5,950 nucleotides of DNA from an uncultured Eubacteriales bacterium (GCA_900553135.1 USCO01000133.1:1-5950); one strand, 5' to 3'. Shown: positions 1 to 5,256, counted from the first letter of the stretch. Notes: generated by a model not told the origin, from the sequence alone. Made by a program: numbers and translations.

Positions 1-60
1 AGGCGAAACGAAGTTTCGCAGGAAATTCTTTTGCCTACTTTTCTTTTCAAGAAAAGTAGG
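1..60 (-). repeat. Dispersed hairpin repeat, copy A, just after the GH3 stop codon
   Basis: Two perfect hairpins lie back to back. The first (34-60) has 12-bp arms around a 3-base loop and abuts the stop codon of the GH3 gene. The second (3-19) has 7-bp arms, GCGAAAC and GTTTCGC, around 3 bases. Read on the minus strand, the order is a TTCTTGAAAAGAA-type hairpin, a linker containing GGCAAAAGAA, then the GCGAAAC hairpin. The same order recurs on the plus strand at 4431-4482, so this looks like one member of a dispersed intergenic repeat family. The first hairpin may also end or stabilise the GH3 transcript, but no clean U-run follows it. It is cut by the window edge, so its full length is unknown. 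Confidence 0.7.
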
Positions 61-1311
61 TTAATTACCCAGGAGGCCGAGGTCGTACTTCCAGGACAAA
101 ATGCGGCTGACGGACTGGTCCACCTGCTCCATGGGGATGGTGCCGTCCTCCACGGCCTGGATGACCTCGGGGATCTGGGTCTCAAAGTCGGTGGTGAGCA
201 CCATGTCGTTGCCCGCCAGCACGGCCATCACCGCCGGGGACTGGTCCTGAACGTAGTGAGTAATGGCCTCCATGGCCAAATCGTCGGTCATAATGACCCC
301 CTCAAAGCCCAGCTCCTCCCGCAGGATGGTGTGCACGGGCTGGGACAGGGAGGCCGGCATGGTCTCGTCCATGGAGGTGACCACCACGTGGCCCACCAGA
401 ACCCCTCCGGCTCCGGCCTGGATGCCCGCCTCAAAGGGGAGAAAATCGCTGCTGGTAAAGGTCTCATAGGGCCGCTGGTCCATGGCCACCCCCACGTGGG
501 TGTCCTGGCTGCTGCCGTAGCCGGGGAAGTGCTTGAGCACCGAGCCGATGCGGTCCTCCTGCATGGTCTCCACTACCTGGCCCACATACTGGGCCGTAGT
601 CTCGGCGTCCTGGCCCAGGGCGCGGTCGTAGATAAAATCGTTCTCATCGGTGGAGACGTCGGCCACCGGGGCCAGATTCACGTTGACGCCCAAGTCCAGC
701 AGGGTCAGGTCCTTCTGGCGGGTGTCCCGCAGCACCCGCTCCATGCCCCCCTCCTGGTACAGTTCCTGGGGCGACTGGCAGGGCTCAGCGAACAGGTTGG
801 GGTTGGAACTGGCCCGCACCACGGTGCCGCCCTCCTCATCGGTGGCGATGAGCATAGGCACGCCAGAGGCCGCCTGATAGGAAGCGGTATCGTCCCGGAC
901 CTGCTGGGCGGTCTTGCCCTTGAAATCCCGTCCAAAGAGGACGTAGCCCCCCAGCTTGTAGTCGGACACCGCCTGGGCGGCGTTCTCCTGGGGACAGCGG
1001 GCCAGGAACATCTGGCCCACCTTCTCCTCCACCGTCATGGCGGACAGCAGCTCCTCAATGATCTGGTCCCGGTTCTGGGGCAGCACAGTCTGCTCTGTGG
1101 GGGTAGTCTCCCCCTCCTGGCCCTCCTGGGGCTGGGACTGGTCAGGCTGGGACTGGCTGCTGGAGCTTTGTCCCCCTTCCTCCTGGCTGGAACCGCTCTG
1201 GCTGCTCTGCTGCTGGGCGGAGGAGCTCTCCTCCCCCAGGGAGCCGCCCGGCTGGGCCGGGGCGCAGCCGGTGAGCATCAGACATAAGAAAAACAGCACC
1301 GCCTTTTTCAT
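61..1311 (-). CDS. Glycoside hydrolase family 3 lipoprotein (beta-N-acetylhexosaminidase, NagZ type)
   Basis: This 416-aa protein probably removes N-acetylglucosamine from cell-wall or other glycans outside the membrane. Residues 1-16 form a lipoprotein signal peptide: a KK start, a hydrophobic stretch, and lipobox LTGC with Cys16 as the lipidated residue. Residues 17 to about 80 are a Ser/Gln/Glu-rich linker, and about 81-412 form the GH3 barrel. Visible motifs are DEEGG (158-162, substrate pocket), NVNLAPVADV (near 210-219), KHFPGYG followed by D270-T-H272 (the NagZ-type Asp-His general acid/base dyad), and TDDLAM with the expected nucleophile Asp343. The usual KHFPGHG has Tyr265 in place of His, which is a variation beside the dyad rather than loss of a catalytic residue. 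The start at 1309-1311 is chosen because AGGAGG lies 5 nt upstream and the signal peptide follows at once; the frame stays open to 1515 but that part looks non-coding. The gene has its own promoter. The family is confident; the exact substrate is inferred. Confidence 0.9.
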   Translation of the reverse strand: MKKAVLFFLCLMLTGCAPAQPGGSLGEESSSAQQQSSQSGSSQEEGGQSSSSQSQPDQSQPQEGQEGETTPTEQTVLPQNRDQIIEELLSAMTVEEKVGQMFLARCPQENAAQAVSDYKLGGYVLFGRDFKGKTAQQVRDDTASYQAASGVPMLIATDEEGGTVVRASSNPNLFAEPCQSPQELYQEGGMERVLRDTRQKDLTLLDLGVNVNLAPVADVSTDENDFIYDRALGQDAETTAQYVGQVVETMQEDRIGSVLKHFPGYGSSQDTHVGVAMDQRPYETFTSSDFLPFEAGIQAGAGGVLVGHVVVTSMDETMPASLSQPVHTILREELGFEGVIMTDDLAMEAITHYVQDQSPAVMAVLAGNDMVLTTDFETQIPEVIQAVEDGTIPMEQVDQSVSRILSWKYDLGLLGN

Positions 1312-1408
1312 GGCGACCTCCTGAAAAAACAGTGCGGAGAAAACCGGGGGTCTTGACCACGCCATTCTCTCCACACCTTGATCTGATTTCTGTGTTTTAG
1401 TCCTTGTT

Positions 1409-1437
1409 ACTATAGCACGAACCCCAGGTTCTGTCAA
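1409..1437 (-). promoter_or_regulatory. Sigma-A type promoter of the GH3 lipoprotein gene
   Basis: On the minus strand TTGACA (1432-1437) and TATAGT (1409-1414) are separated by exactly 17 nt. The -35 is a perfect consensus and the -10 matches 5 of 6. Transcription would start near 1402, giving a leader of about 90 nt before the GH3 start. This supports expression of the GH3 gene independent of the khpB operon. Confidence 0.85.
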
Positions 1438-1447
1438 ATCCAGAGTG

Positions 1448-1476
1448 GGCAAATCCCGGGGATTTGCCTGTTTTTT
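1448..1476 (+). terminator. Plus-strand intrinsic terminator-like hairpin with no plus-strand gene before it
   Basis: A 9-bp perfect stem (GGCAAATCC at 1448-1456, GGATTTGCC at 1460-1468) with a 3-base loop is followed by TG and six T residues (1471-1476). This is the layout of a rho-independent terminator read rightward. On the minus strand the hairpin is preceded by A residues and followed by CACTCTG, so it would not be a typical terminator in that direction. No plus-strand gene ends here. It may stop antisense transcription coming through the GH3 gene, or be part of a two-way terminator region between the two minus-strand units. Confidence 0.5.
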
Positions 1477-1499
1477 CCCCATATTTACGGGAAAATGTG

Positions 1500-1529
1500 G
1501 AGAGGAGAGCCGCAAGCGGCTCTCCTCTC
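1500..1529 (-). terminator. Likely end-of-operon hairpin after khpB
   Basis: A 13-bp perfect stem (1500-1512 with 1517-1529) around a CAAG loop lies 24 nt past the khpB stop codon. On the minus strand it is followed by CCACATTTTCCC, so the U-run is short and displaced. A second, weaker stem (TTTTCCC at 1473-1479 with GGGAAAA at 1489-1495) follows. The position and stem strength suit the 3' end of the rpmH-khpB transcript; the poor U-run makes intrinsic termination less certain than a 3'-stabilising role. Confidence 0.6.
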
Positions 1530-1553
1530 ATGCTATGGGCTTTGTTGGCCCGA

Positions 1554-2249
1554 TTACTTCTGGGCGGGGTCGTAAGCCACCACCGTGCGGCGGTTGGGCT
1601 CCACGCCGGTGGAGTAGGTGGTCACGCCGGGATAGTCCTGCAGGGCCGCGTGGATCACATGGCGCTCGTAGGCGTTCATGGGCTCCAGGGTCATGTTCTT
1701 GCGGTACCGCACCACCTTGCCGGCCACCTTCACGGCCAGGCGCTGGAGGGACTCCTCCCGCTTGGCCCGGTAGCCCTCGGCGTCGATGTGGATGCGCACC
1801 CGCTTGGACTGGCCGCGGTTGACGGAGTAGTTGGTCAGCTGCTGGATGGCGTCCAGGGTCTCGCCCCGGCGGCCAATGATGGCGCCCAGGCCGCGGCCCT
1901 GAAGGATGACCTTGTAGCCGTTGGGGGTGACGTAGATCTCAGGCTGGGCCTGCACATGGAGGTGCTCCATCAGGCCGGTGAGGAACTCCCGGATCTTCAT
2001 GGCCTTGGGGTCGTCCTGGGGGGCGGGCACGGGGCCTTCCTCCTGGGGCTCCTCCTGGCCGATCATCACCTCGTCCCCAGGCTGGAGGGTGTTCTTCTCC
2101 TCCTCCTGGACGGGGGCCTCCTCCTTCTGCTCAGGGGCAGGGGCGGGAGCCTCCTCCACAGGGGCGCTCACGGGGGCGGGAGCGGCGGGCTCCTCCGCCA
2201 CGGGGGCGGCGGGAGCAGCGCTCTCCTCGTTGGGAACTTCATAGCTCAC
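1554..2249 (-). CDS. khpB: KhpB/Jag RNA-binding protein, linker plus KH and R3H domains (out of frame with its Jag_N domain)
   Basis: This 231-aa frame encodes the C-terminal two thirds of KhpB (Jag, EloR), a cytoplasmic RNA-binding protein linked to cell elongation and small-RNA binding in Firmicutes. Residues 1 to about 80 are an acidic Ala/Pro/Glu-rich linker, about 84-155 a KH domain with the GRRG loop at 126-129, and about 165-228 an R3H domain with Arg196-x3-His200 in the NAYERHVIH stretch. The first codon of this frame is GTG at 2247-2249, which overlaps the TGA of the upstream Jag_N frame as GTGA. AAGG lies 5 nt before the GTG, so coupled restart is possible. However, codons just upstream in this frame read PAKVRV, the expected last strand of Jag_N, so the original gene was most likely a single frame broken by an indel near 2265. 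Domain identity is secure; whether a full-length protein is made is not. Confidence 0.9.
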   Translation of the reverse strand: MSYEVPNEESAAPAAPVAEEPAAPAPVSAPVEEAPAPAPEQKEEAPVQEEEKNTLQPGDEVMIGQEEPQEEGPVPAPQDDPKAMKIREFLTGLMEHLHVQAQPEIYVTPNGYKVILQGRGLGAIIGRRGETLDAIQQLTNYSVNRGQSKRVRIHIDAEGYRAKREESLQRLAVKVAGKVVRYRKNMTLEPMNAYERHVIHAALQDYPGVTTYSTGVEPNRRTVVAYDPAQK

Positions 2250-2404
2250 CCGGACCTTGGCGGGCCGCCGAAACCCAGGAAACCGGACTTGGCCCGCTCG
2301 ATCACTTCCACGGACACGTCGTCCCGGTCCAGACCCAGCTGGAACAGGGCGGCGGCGATGGCGTCTTCCTCAGACCGACCGGTGGTCTCGATCCATTTGG
2401 TCAT
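2246..2404 (-). CDS. khpB: Jag_N domain of KhpB, separated by an apparent frameshift
   Basis: This 52-aa frame starts with ATG at 2402-2404, one base after the yidC stop. AGGAGGG, inside the last yidC codons, is its ribosome binding site. The protein begins MTKWIETTGRSEEDAI and contains VEVIERAKSGFLGFGG (residues 32-47), the typical Jag_N pattern (EEAI...AL..LG......VEV.....GFLGxG). After GFGG it reads PPRSG and stops, whereas the family continues with (R)PAKVRV, which is present in the other frame. Family spacing between FLG and PA is usually four residues; restoring it needs 4 bases, and losing one GGCC from a GGCCGGCC tandem would produce the observed sequence. A 1-base loss from a C run would also restore the frame. 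The cause could be a real mutation or a sequencing error. Confidence 0.8.
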   Translation of the reverse strand: MTKWIETTGRSEEDAIAAALFQLGLDRDDVSVEVIERAKSGFLGFGGPPRSG

Positions 2405-2405
2405 T

Positions 2406-3794
2406 TCAGACACCCTCCTTCTTGTCGTCCTCGTTCTCGGGCAGCTCCACCTCTACCTGCTCCACTTCCACTTCGACCTCCTCGGTCTCCTGGGGAGCGG
2501 TCTGGGGCGCAGCGGCCTCCTCCACGGGGGCGGCAGCTTCTTCCTTCACGGACTCCACGGGGGTCTCCAGGGGCTTGGGCTCCTCGGTCTTGGCGGGGGC
2601 GGGCTGCTCCTGGGTCTTGTCCTTCTTGCCCTTCTTACCGGCCTTGGCAGCCTTAGCGGCTTCCTCGGCGGCGATCAGGTCGCTGGGGTCCACATACTGG
2701 GTGACGCCGCCAAAGCGGTTGGGATCGTAGGAACGACCCCGGGCATAGGCACGAATGCCGATGCGGCTGTCATCCTTGTTGATACCGGGCTCGGTGGGCT
2801 CGTCCTTCTTGGCGGCCTTCTTCTTGCCACGGTTCTTCTTCTCTTCCTCGATGCGGCGCTGACGCTCCAGACGAGCCTCTTCCTTGCGACGCTTCTCTTC
2901 CTCTTTCTCCTCCAGCTCCCGCTGAGCGGCGGCAGCACGGGCGGCCTCGTAGTCCTTCTTCAGCAGGCGGCCGCACAGGACCTCCTGGGCCATCATCACG
3001 ATGCTCTGGGCGATCCAGTACACGCACAGGGCGGCGGGCAGGGTGAAACCGATCCACAGGGAGATGAGGGGCATGGTGTACATCATGGTGCGGTTGGTCT
3101 TTTCCGCGGTGTCGTTGTTCACCTGGTTGTTCAGCTTGTTGGTGGCCATGGAAACCTTCATGGACAGAAAGCTGAGCAGGGCGGAAATGACGGGCAGCAG
3201 CACCAGACCCACGGACTGCCAGCTCAGGTCCTTCCAGAAGGCAATGTCTGGGGTCTGGGTCAGGTTCAGGCCCAGGAAGCTGAAGTCCATGGCAAAGACG
3301 TCCTTGCCGGCCTCGCCCAGGGCGGTCTTCACGGCCTCCAGGATGGCGGGGTCGTTCAGGGCCTGAGCCATGGCGATCTGGGGATAGGCGCCGGTGTTGG
3401 CCACGCCGGTGATCTCGGACACGGTCTTGATCATGTCGCTGGGCACGTTCATCATGTAAACCAGGGGCTCACGGATGATGGCGTACAGCACGATCAGGAA
3501 CACCATGGGGATCAGGGACCAGACACAGCCGCCCATGGGGTTGACCTTTTCCTTTTCGTAGAGCTTCTGGACTTCCAGGTTATAGCGCTCCCGGTCCTTG
3601 CCGTACTGCTTTTGCAGCTTCTGCATCTTGCCGGAGAGCATGTTCATCTGGATCATGCTCTTCTTGCCCTTCAGGGAGACGGGGAACAGCACGACCTTGA
3701 TGATCAGGGCGAACAGCATCAGAGCCACGCCATAGCCGAAGTAGTTGTAGAACAACAGCAGCAGCCAGGCAAAGGGTTTCAGAATAATACCCAC
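2406..3794 (-). CDS. yidC: YidC/Oxa1-family membrane protein insertase with long charged C-terminal tail
   Basis: This 462-aa insertase helps place and fold proteins in the cytoplasmic membrane, with or after the Sec translocon. The core has an amphipathic first helix (about 6-19), TM1 (about 22-39) with Lys33 where the groove Arg normally sits, and a cytoplasmic helical hairpin (about 41-86). The NPMGGC turn (85-90), TM2 (about 91-108), an outside loop (about 109-190), TM3 (about 194-213), TM4 (about 236-252) and TM5 (about 254-272) follow. There is no lipobox or signal peptide, unlike the SpoIIIJ type. Residues 280-462 form an unusually long cytoplasmic tail: a charged coiled-coil-like stretch (285-330), a middle piece RAYARGRSYDPNRFGG (348-363), then a Lys-rich and a Pro/Ala/Glu-rich end. 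The start is GTG, placed by GGAGGT six bases upstream. It begins 39 nt after yidD and ends one base before the khpB start. Confidence 0.95.
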   Translation of the reverse strand: MGIILKPFAWLLLLFYNYFGYGVALMLFALIIKVVLFPVSLKGKKSMIQMNMLSGKMQKLQKQYGKDRERYNLEVQKLYEKEKVNPMGGCVWSLIPMVFLIVLYAIIREPLVYMMNVPSDMIKTVSEITGVANTGAYPQIAMAQALNDPAILEAVKTALGEAGKDVFAMDFSFLGLNLTQTPDIAFWKDLSWQSVGLVLLPVISALLSFLSMKVSMATNKLNNQVNNDTAEKTNRTMMYTMPLISLWIGFTLPAALCVYWIAQSIVMMAQEVLCGRLLKKDYEAARAAAAQRELEEKEEEKRRKEEARLERQRRIEEEKKNRGKKKAAKKDEPTEPGINKDDSRIGIRAYARGRSYDPNRFGGVTQYVDPSDLIAAEEAAKAAKAGKKGKKDKTQEQPAPAKTEEPKPLETPVESVKEEAAAPVEEAAAPQTAPQETEEVEVEVEQVEVELPENEDDKKEGV

Positions 3795-3833
3795 AATGGT
3801 ACCTCCACAATCAGATAGTTGGTTGGCGGCAGG

Positions 3834-4052
3834 TCACGGCACGGGGTCGTACTCGATAGACTTCTGCCGATGCAGGGGATTGCACCGCAAAAAACGGCGC
3901 AACGCCAGCCAGCCCCCCTTGACAGGACCGTACTTCTCCACCGCCTCCAGGGCATACTGGGAGCAGGTAGGGATAAAACGGCAGCAGGGGGGGCGCAGAG
4001 GTGAGATTTGTTGCTGATAAAATCGGATCATCCACAAAAGAAGGCGCTTCAT
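3834..4052 (-). CDS. yidD: YidD membrane protein insertion efficiency factor
   Basis: A 72-aa YidD, a small membrane-associated protein thought to help YidC-dependent insertion. The signature is clear: an amphipathic N-terminus (MKRLLLWMIRFYQ) followed by ISPL, CRFIPTCSQYALEAV (24-38) with Cys23, Cys24 and Cys30, then GGWLALRRFLRCNP with Cys57, and the YDPVP end typical of the family. The ATG at 4050-4052 is preferred because GAGGG lies at good spacing; it is 2 nt after the rnpA stop. An in-frame ATG at 4056-4058 overlaps the rnpA TGA as ATGA and would add two residues, but its GAGGG has no spacer. Either way translation is probably coupled to rnpA. Confidence 0.93.
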   Translation of the reverse strand: MKRLLLWMIRFYQQQISPLRPPCCRFIPTCSQYALEAVEKYGPVKGGWLALRRFLRCNPLHRQKSIEYDPVP

Positions 4053-4054
4053 GG

Positions 4055-4402
4055 TCATCCCTCGCCAGTCTGACGGATGCCCAGCTTGCCCATCAGCTGC
4101 AAAAAGCTGCGGTCCAGCTGGTCATACCGGCCGTAGATCACCCGGGACCGGGCCACCACTACGATGTCGTAGCCGGGGGCCAGACAGGCCTCGTTGGTCC
4201 GGTACAGGGCGCGGATGCGGCGGCGGGCGCGGTTGCGCTTCACCGCGTTGCCCAGCTTCACCCCTGTGGTGATGCCCAGACGGCTCACCGGCCGGTTGGT
4301 TTTCCGGCAGTAGATGGCAAAGTAGGGGGACACCGCGCTGCGGCCTTTGTTGTAAAGGCGGCGGAATTCATGATTTTGCTTCAGTGCGATGGTATGCTTC
4401 AT
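4055..4402 (-). CDS. rnpA: Ribonuclease P protein component
   Basis: A 115-aa protein subunit of RNase P, which binds the catalytic RNA and the 5' leader of pre-tRNA. The N-terminal KQNHEFRRLYNKG (8-20) and the RNR signature GNAVKRNRARRRIR (51-64) are diagnostic, and the length is normal. The start at 4400-4402 is supported by GGAAGGTGG upstream and by family alignment. The frame stays open upstream to 4711, but that extension lies in repeats and has no RnpA-like sequence. It is followed at once by yidD. No good promoter is visible just upstream, so it is probably read from the rpmH promoter through an unusually long spacer. Confidence 0.95.
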   Translation of the reverse strand: MKHTIALKQNHEFRRLYNKGRSAVSPYFAIYCRKTNRPVSRLGITTGVKLGNAVKRNRARRRIRALYRTNEACLAPGYDIVVVARSRVIYGRYDQLDRSFLQLMGKLGIRQTGEG

Positions 4403-4430
4403 TCCTTCCACCTTCCTTTCCGCTTTCTCC

Positions 4431-4482
4431 GCTTTCTTGAAAGAAAGCTTGGCAAAGAACTTTGTGCGAAGCTCCGCTTCGC
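4431..4482 (+). repeat. Dispersed hairpin repeat, copy B
   Basis: The first hairpin has 8-bp arms, GCTTTCTT and AAGAAAGC (4431-4448), around GA. A linker containing GGCAAAGAAC follows, then a second hairpin (4466-4482) with 7-bp arms GCGAAGC and GCTTCGC around TCC. Copy A (1-60, opposite strand) has the same order, the shared core TTCTTGAAA and linker GGCAAA. In the second hairpin the pair differs as A-T in A and G-C in B, so pairing is kept. It lies 28 nt before the rnpA start. Confidence 0.7.
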
Positions 4483-4522
4483 TTCTGGCCCAATCGGGGC
4501 CTGGCAGAAAACACGTATGCTG

Positions 4523-4658
4523 GGCATTTCTCGGTGTTTGCGCTTCAAAATTCCGCGCACTTCTCATTGTCATGCTTCGGATTGGACGCGCGGCCGGGTC
4601 GATAACTCCGACGACTACGCCGACAAACCCAATCCGCCTTGCGGCTTCTTGGTTTGCC
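4523..4658 (-). repeat. Structured tandem repeat, unit 1
   Basis: First of two head-to-tail units. It shares with unit 2 the ends GGCATT and TTTGCC, the block GCGCACTTCTCA...GTCATGCTTCGG (4555-4580 here), and a following GACGCGCGGC. At its right end is a three-tier stem: GCCG (4619-4622) with CGGC (4658-4661), CAAACC (4624-4629) with GGTTTG (4651-4656), and CCGC (4634-4637) with GCGG (4641-4644). The strand given is that of the rpmH-rnpA transcript, which would contain it; the orientation of any function is unknown. Confidence 0.65.
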
Positions 4659-4800
4659 GGCATTCGCTCTGTCGTTATCTCCCCTGCGCGTCTATCCTGC
4701 GCACTTCTCAACTGTCATGCTTCGGCGGCTGCGCGACGCGCGGCTTCCCTCCGTCTCGGGCTCAAAACAGGCCCGCTTTTGCGGCCCTTGGTTTTTTGCC
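4659..4800 (-). repeat. Structured tandem repeat, unit 2
   Basis: Second unit, directly abutting the first. The shared block is at 4699-4725 and again is followed by GACGCGCGGC. The right-end stem is kept with different bases: GGGC (4758-4761) with GCCC (4798-4801), AAAAC (4764-4768) with GTTTT (4791-4795), and CCGC (4773-4776) with GCGG (4781-4784) around TTTT. The sequence between the shared parts has drifted strongly, so the duplication is old or the unpaired parts are free to change. Confidence 0.65.
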
Positions 4801-4859
4801 CTCGCTTCGGTCCATCCGCGCTGCTCCGCACGCCTACACATTTCTCTGTATGCACCGCA

Positions 4860-4886
4860 GGGGCGGGGGAAACTTTCCCACGCCCC
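4860..4886. repeat. Near-perfect 27-base palindrome in the rpmH-rnpA spacer
   Basis: GGGGCG (4860-4865) pairs with CGCCCC (4881-4886). After one G/A mismatch, GGGAAA (4867-4872) pairs with TTTCCC (4874-4879) around a single central C. No T-run follows on either strand, so it is not a standard terminator. It could be another intergenic repeat, a protein-binding site, or an RNA-processing hairpin between rpmH and rnpA. Confidence 0.55.
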
Positions 4887-4936
4887 TAATGTTAGCGTTA
4901 TGTGTCCTCTTGCCGTATCTCATGGGACGATCCTGT

Positions 4937-4957
4937 CCGCTGTCCAATGGTCAGCGG
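4937..4957 (-). other. Hairpin just downstream of rpmH
   Basis: CCGCTG (4937-4942) and CAGCGG (4952-4957) form a 6-bp stem, with CC/GG pairs inside after a T/T mismatch. It begins 19 nt past the rpmH stop. No U-run follows on the minus strand, so it more likely protects or marks the 3' end of a processed rpmH message than ends transcription. Weak evidence. Confidence 0.35.
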
Positions 4958-4976
4958 CAGCCGCCTTTCCCACGGA

Positions 4977-5111
4977 TCAGTGGGTCAGACGAGCGCGGCC
5001 CTTGGCGCGGCGGCGGGCCAGCACCTTGCGGCCATTGCGGGTAGCCATACGCTTGCGGAAGCCGTGCTCCTTGGAACGCTGGCGCTTCTTGGGCTGATAG
5101 GTACGAAGCAT
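4977..5111 (-). CDS. rpmH: 50S ribosomal protein L34
   Basis: A 44-aa, very basic ribosomal protein of the large subunit. It reads RTYQPKKRQRSKEHGFRKRM (3-22) and then NGRKVLARRRAKGRARL, the whole-length L34 signature. The ATG at 5109-5111 is preceded by GAGGAGG eight bases upstream. The frame continues open upstream by 34 residues, but these are not L34-like and fall in a hairpin-rich leader. It is the first gene of the minus-strand operon and diverges from dnaA, the usual arrangement at Firmicute origins. Confidence 0.97.
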   Translation of the reverse strand: MLRTYQPKKRQRSKEHGFRKRMATRNGRKVLARRRAKGRARLTH

Positions 5112-5138
5112 GGGGGACACCTCCTCATTTGATTTCAA

Positions 5139-5247
5139 GCCGGCGTCACCGGCCCAACAACAGCCGTTTCCGGCTGCGGTCTGCATGGAAATCAGGCGGG
5201 CGTTTTCGCCCAATCCTGTTTATGGACAAAGCCCCCGGCCTTGTCCA
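5139..5247 (-). promoter_or_regulatory. Structured rpmH leader with four successive hairpins
   Basis: The predicted leader is about 139 nt. From its 5' end it holds an 11-bp stem with one G-U pair (5223-5247), almost at the transcript start. Next is a two-part stem CAGG...GGGCG-AAAA-CGCCC...CCTG (5193-5218), then CAGCCG-GAAA-CGGCTG with a GNRA-type loop (5161-5176), then GCCGG...CCGGC (5139-5153). The last ends 27 nt before the ATG. This could stabilise the message or give feedback control by a ribosomal protein; the function is inferred only from structure. Confidence 0.55.
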
Positions 5248-5256
5248 GTACGGACT

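Larger units (their letters stand above)
4403..4976. other. Long rpmH-rnpA spacer made of repeats and palindromes, no gene
   Basis: In most Firmicutes rpmH and rnpA are separated by little sequence; here there are 574 bases. I see no coding sequence that looks real. Open frames run through on both strands only because the DNA is GC-rich. The contents are a two-hairpin dispersed repeat (4431-4482), a short palindrome GGCCC/GGGCC (4487-4501), two head-to-tail units of a structured repeat (4523-4800), a long palindrome (4860-4886) and a hairpin after rpmH (4937-4957). No convincing promoter or intrinsic terminator with a U-run was found on the minus strand. Confidence 0.8.

Noticed and set aside
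31..1287. 418-aa plus-strand open frame
   Set aside because: It is the antisense of the GH3 gene; His/Leu/Gly-rich composition with no family pattern and no ribosome binding site.
1312..1515. 68-residue N-terminal extension of the GH3 protein
   Set aside because: It would cross the promoter and place residues before a clear signal peptide that has its own AGGAGG site.
2250..2275. Programmed ribosomal frameshift in khpB
   Set aside because: No slippery heptamer of the X XXY YYZ type is present at the junction, and an indel in a GGCC tandem explains the data more simply. Not excluded by experiment.
1464..3818. 784-aa plus-strand open frame
   Set aside because: Antisense of khpB and yidC; long only because GC-rich codons on the other strand avoid stops. 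Leu/His/Gly-rich with no recognisable domain.
4403..4711. 103-residue N-terminal extension of RnpA
   Set aside because: It lies in repeats, does not resemble RnpA, and the internal ATG at 4402 has a ribosome binding site and the family N-terminus.
4403..4976. Known structural RNA (SRP RNA, 6S RNA, RNase P RNA) in the spacer
   Set aside because: I could not find the conserved core motifs of these RNAs by eye.
4001..5044. 347-aa plus-strand open frame across rnpA and the spacer
   Set aside because: Runs antisense through rnpA and repeats, with mixed composition and no domain.
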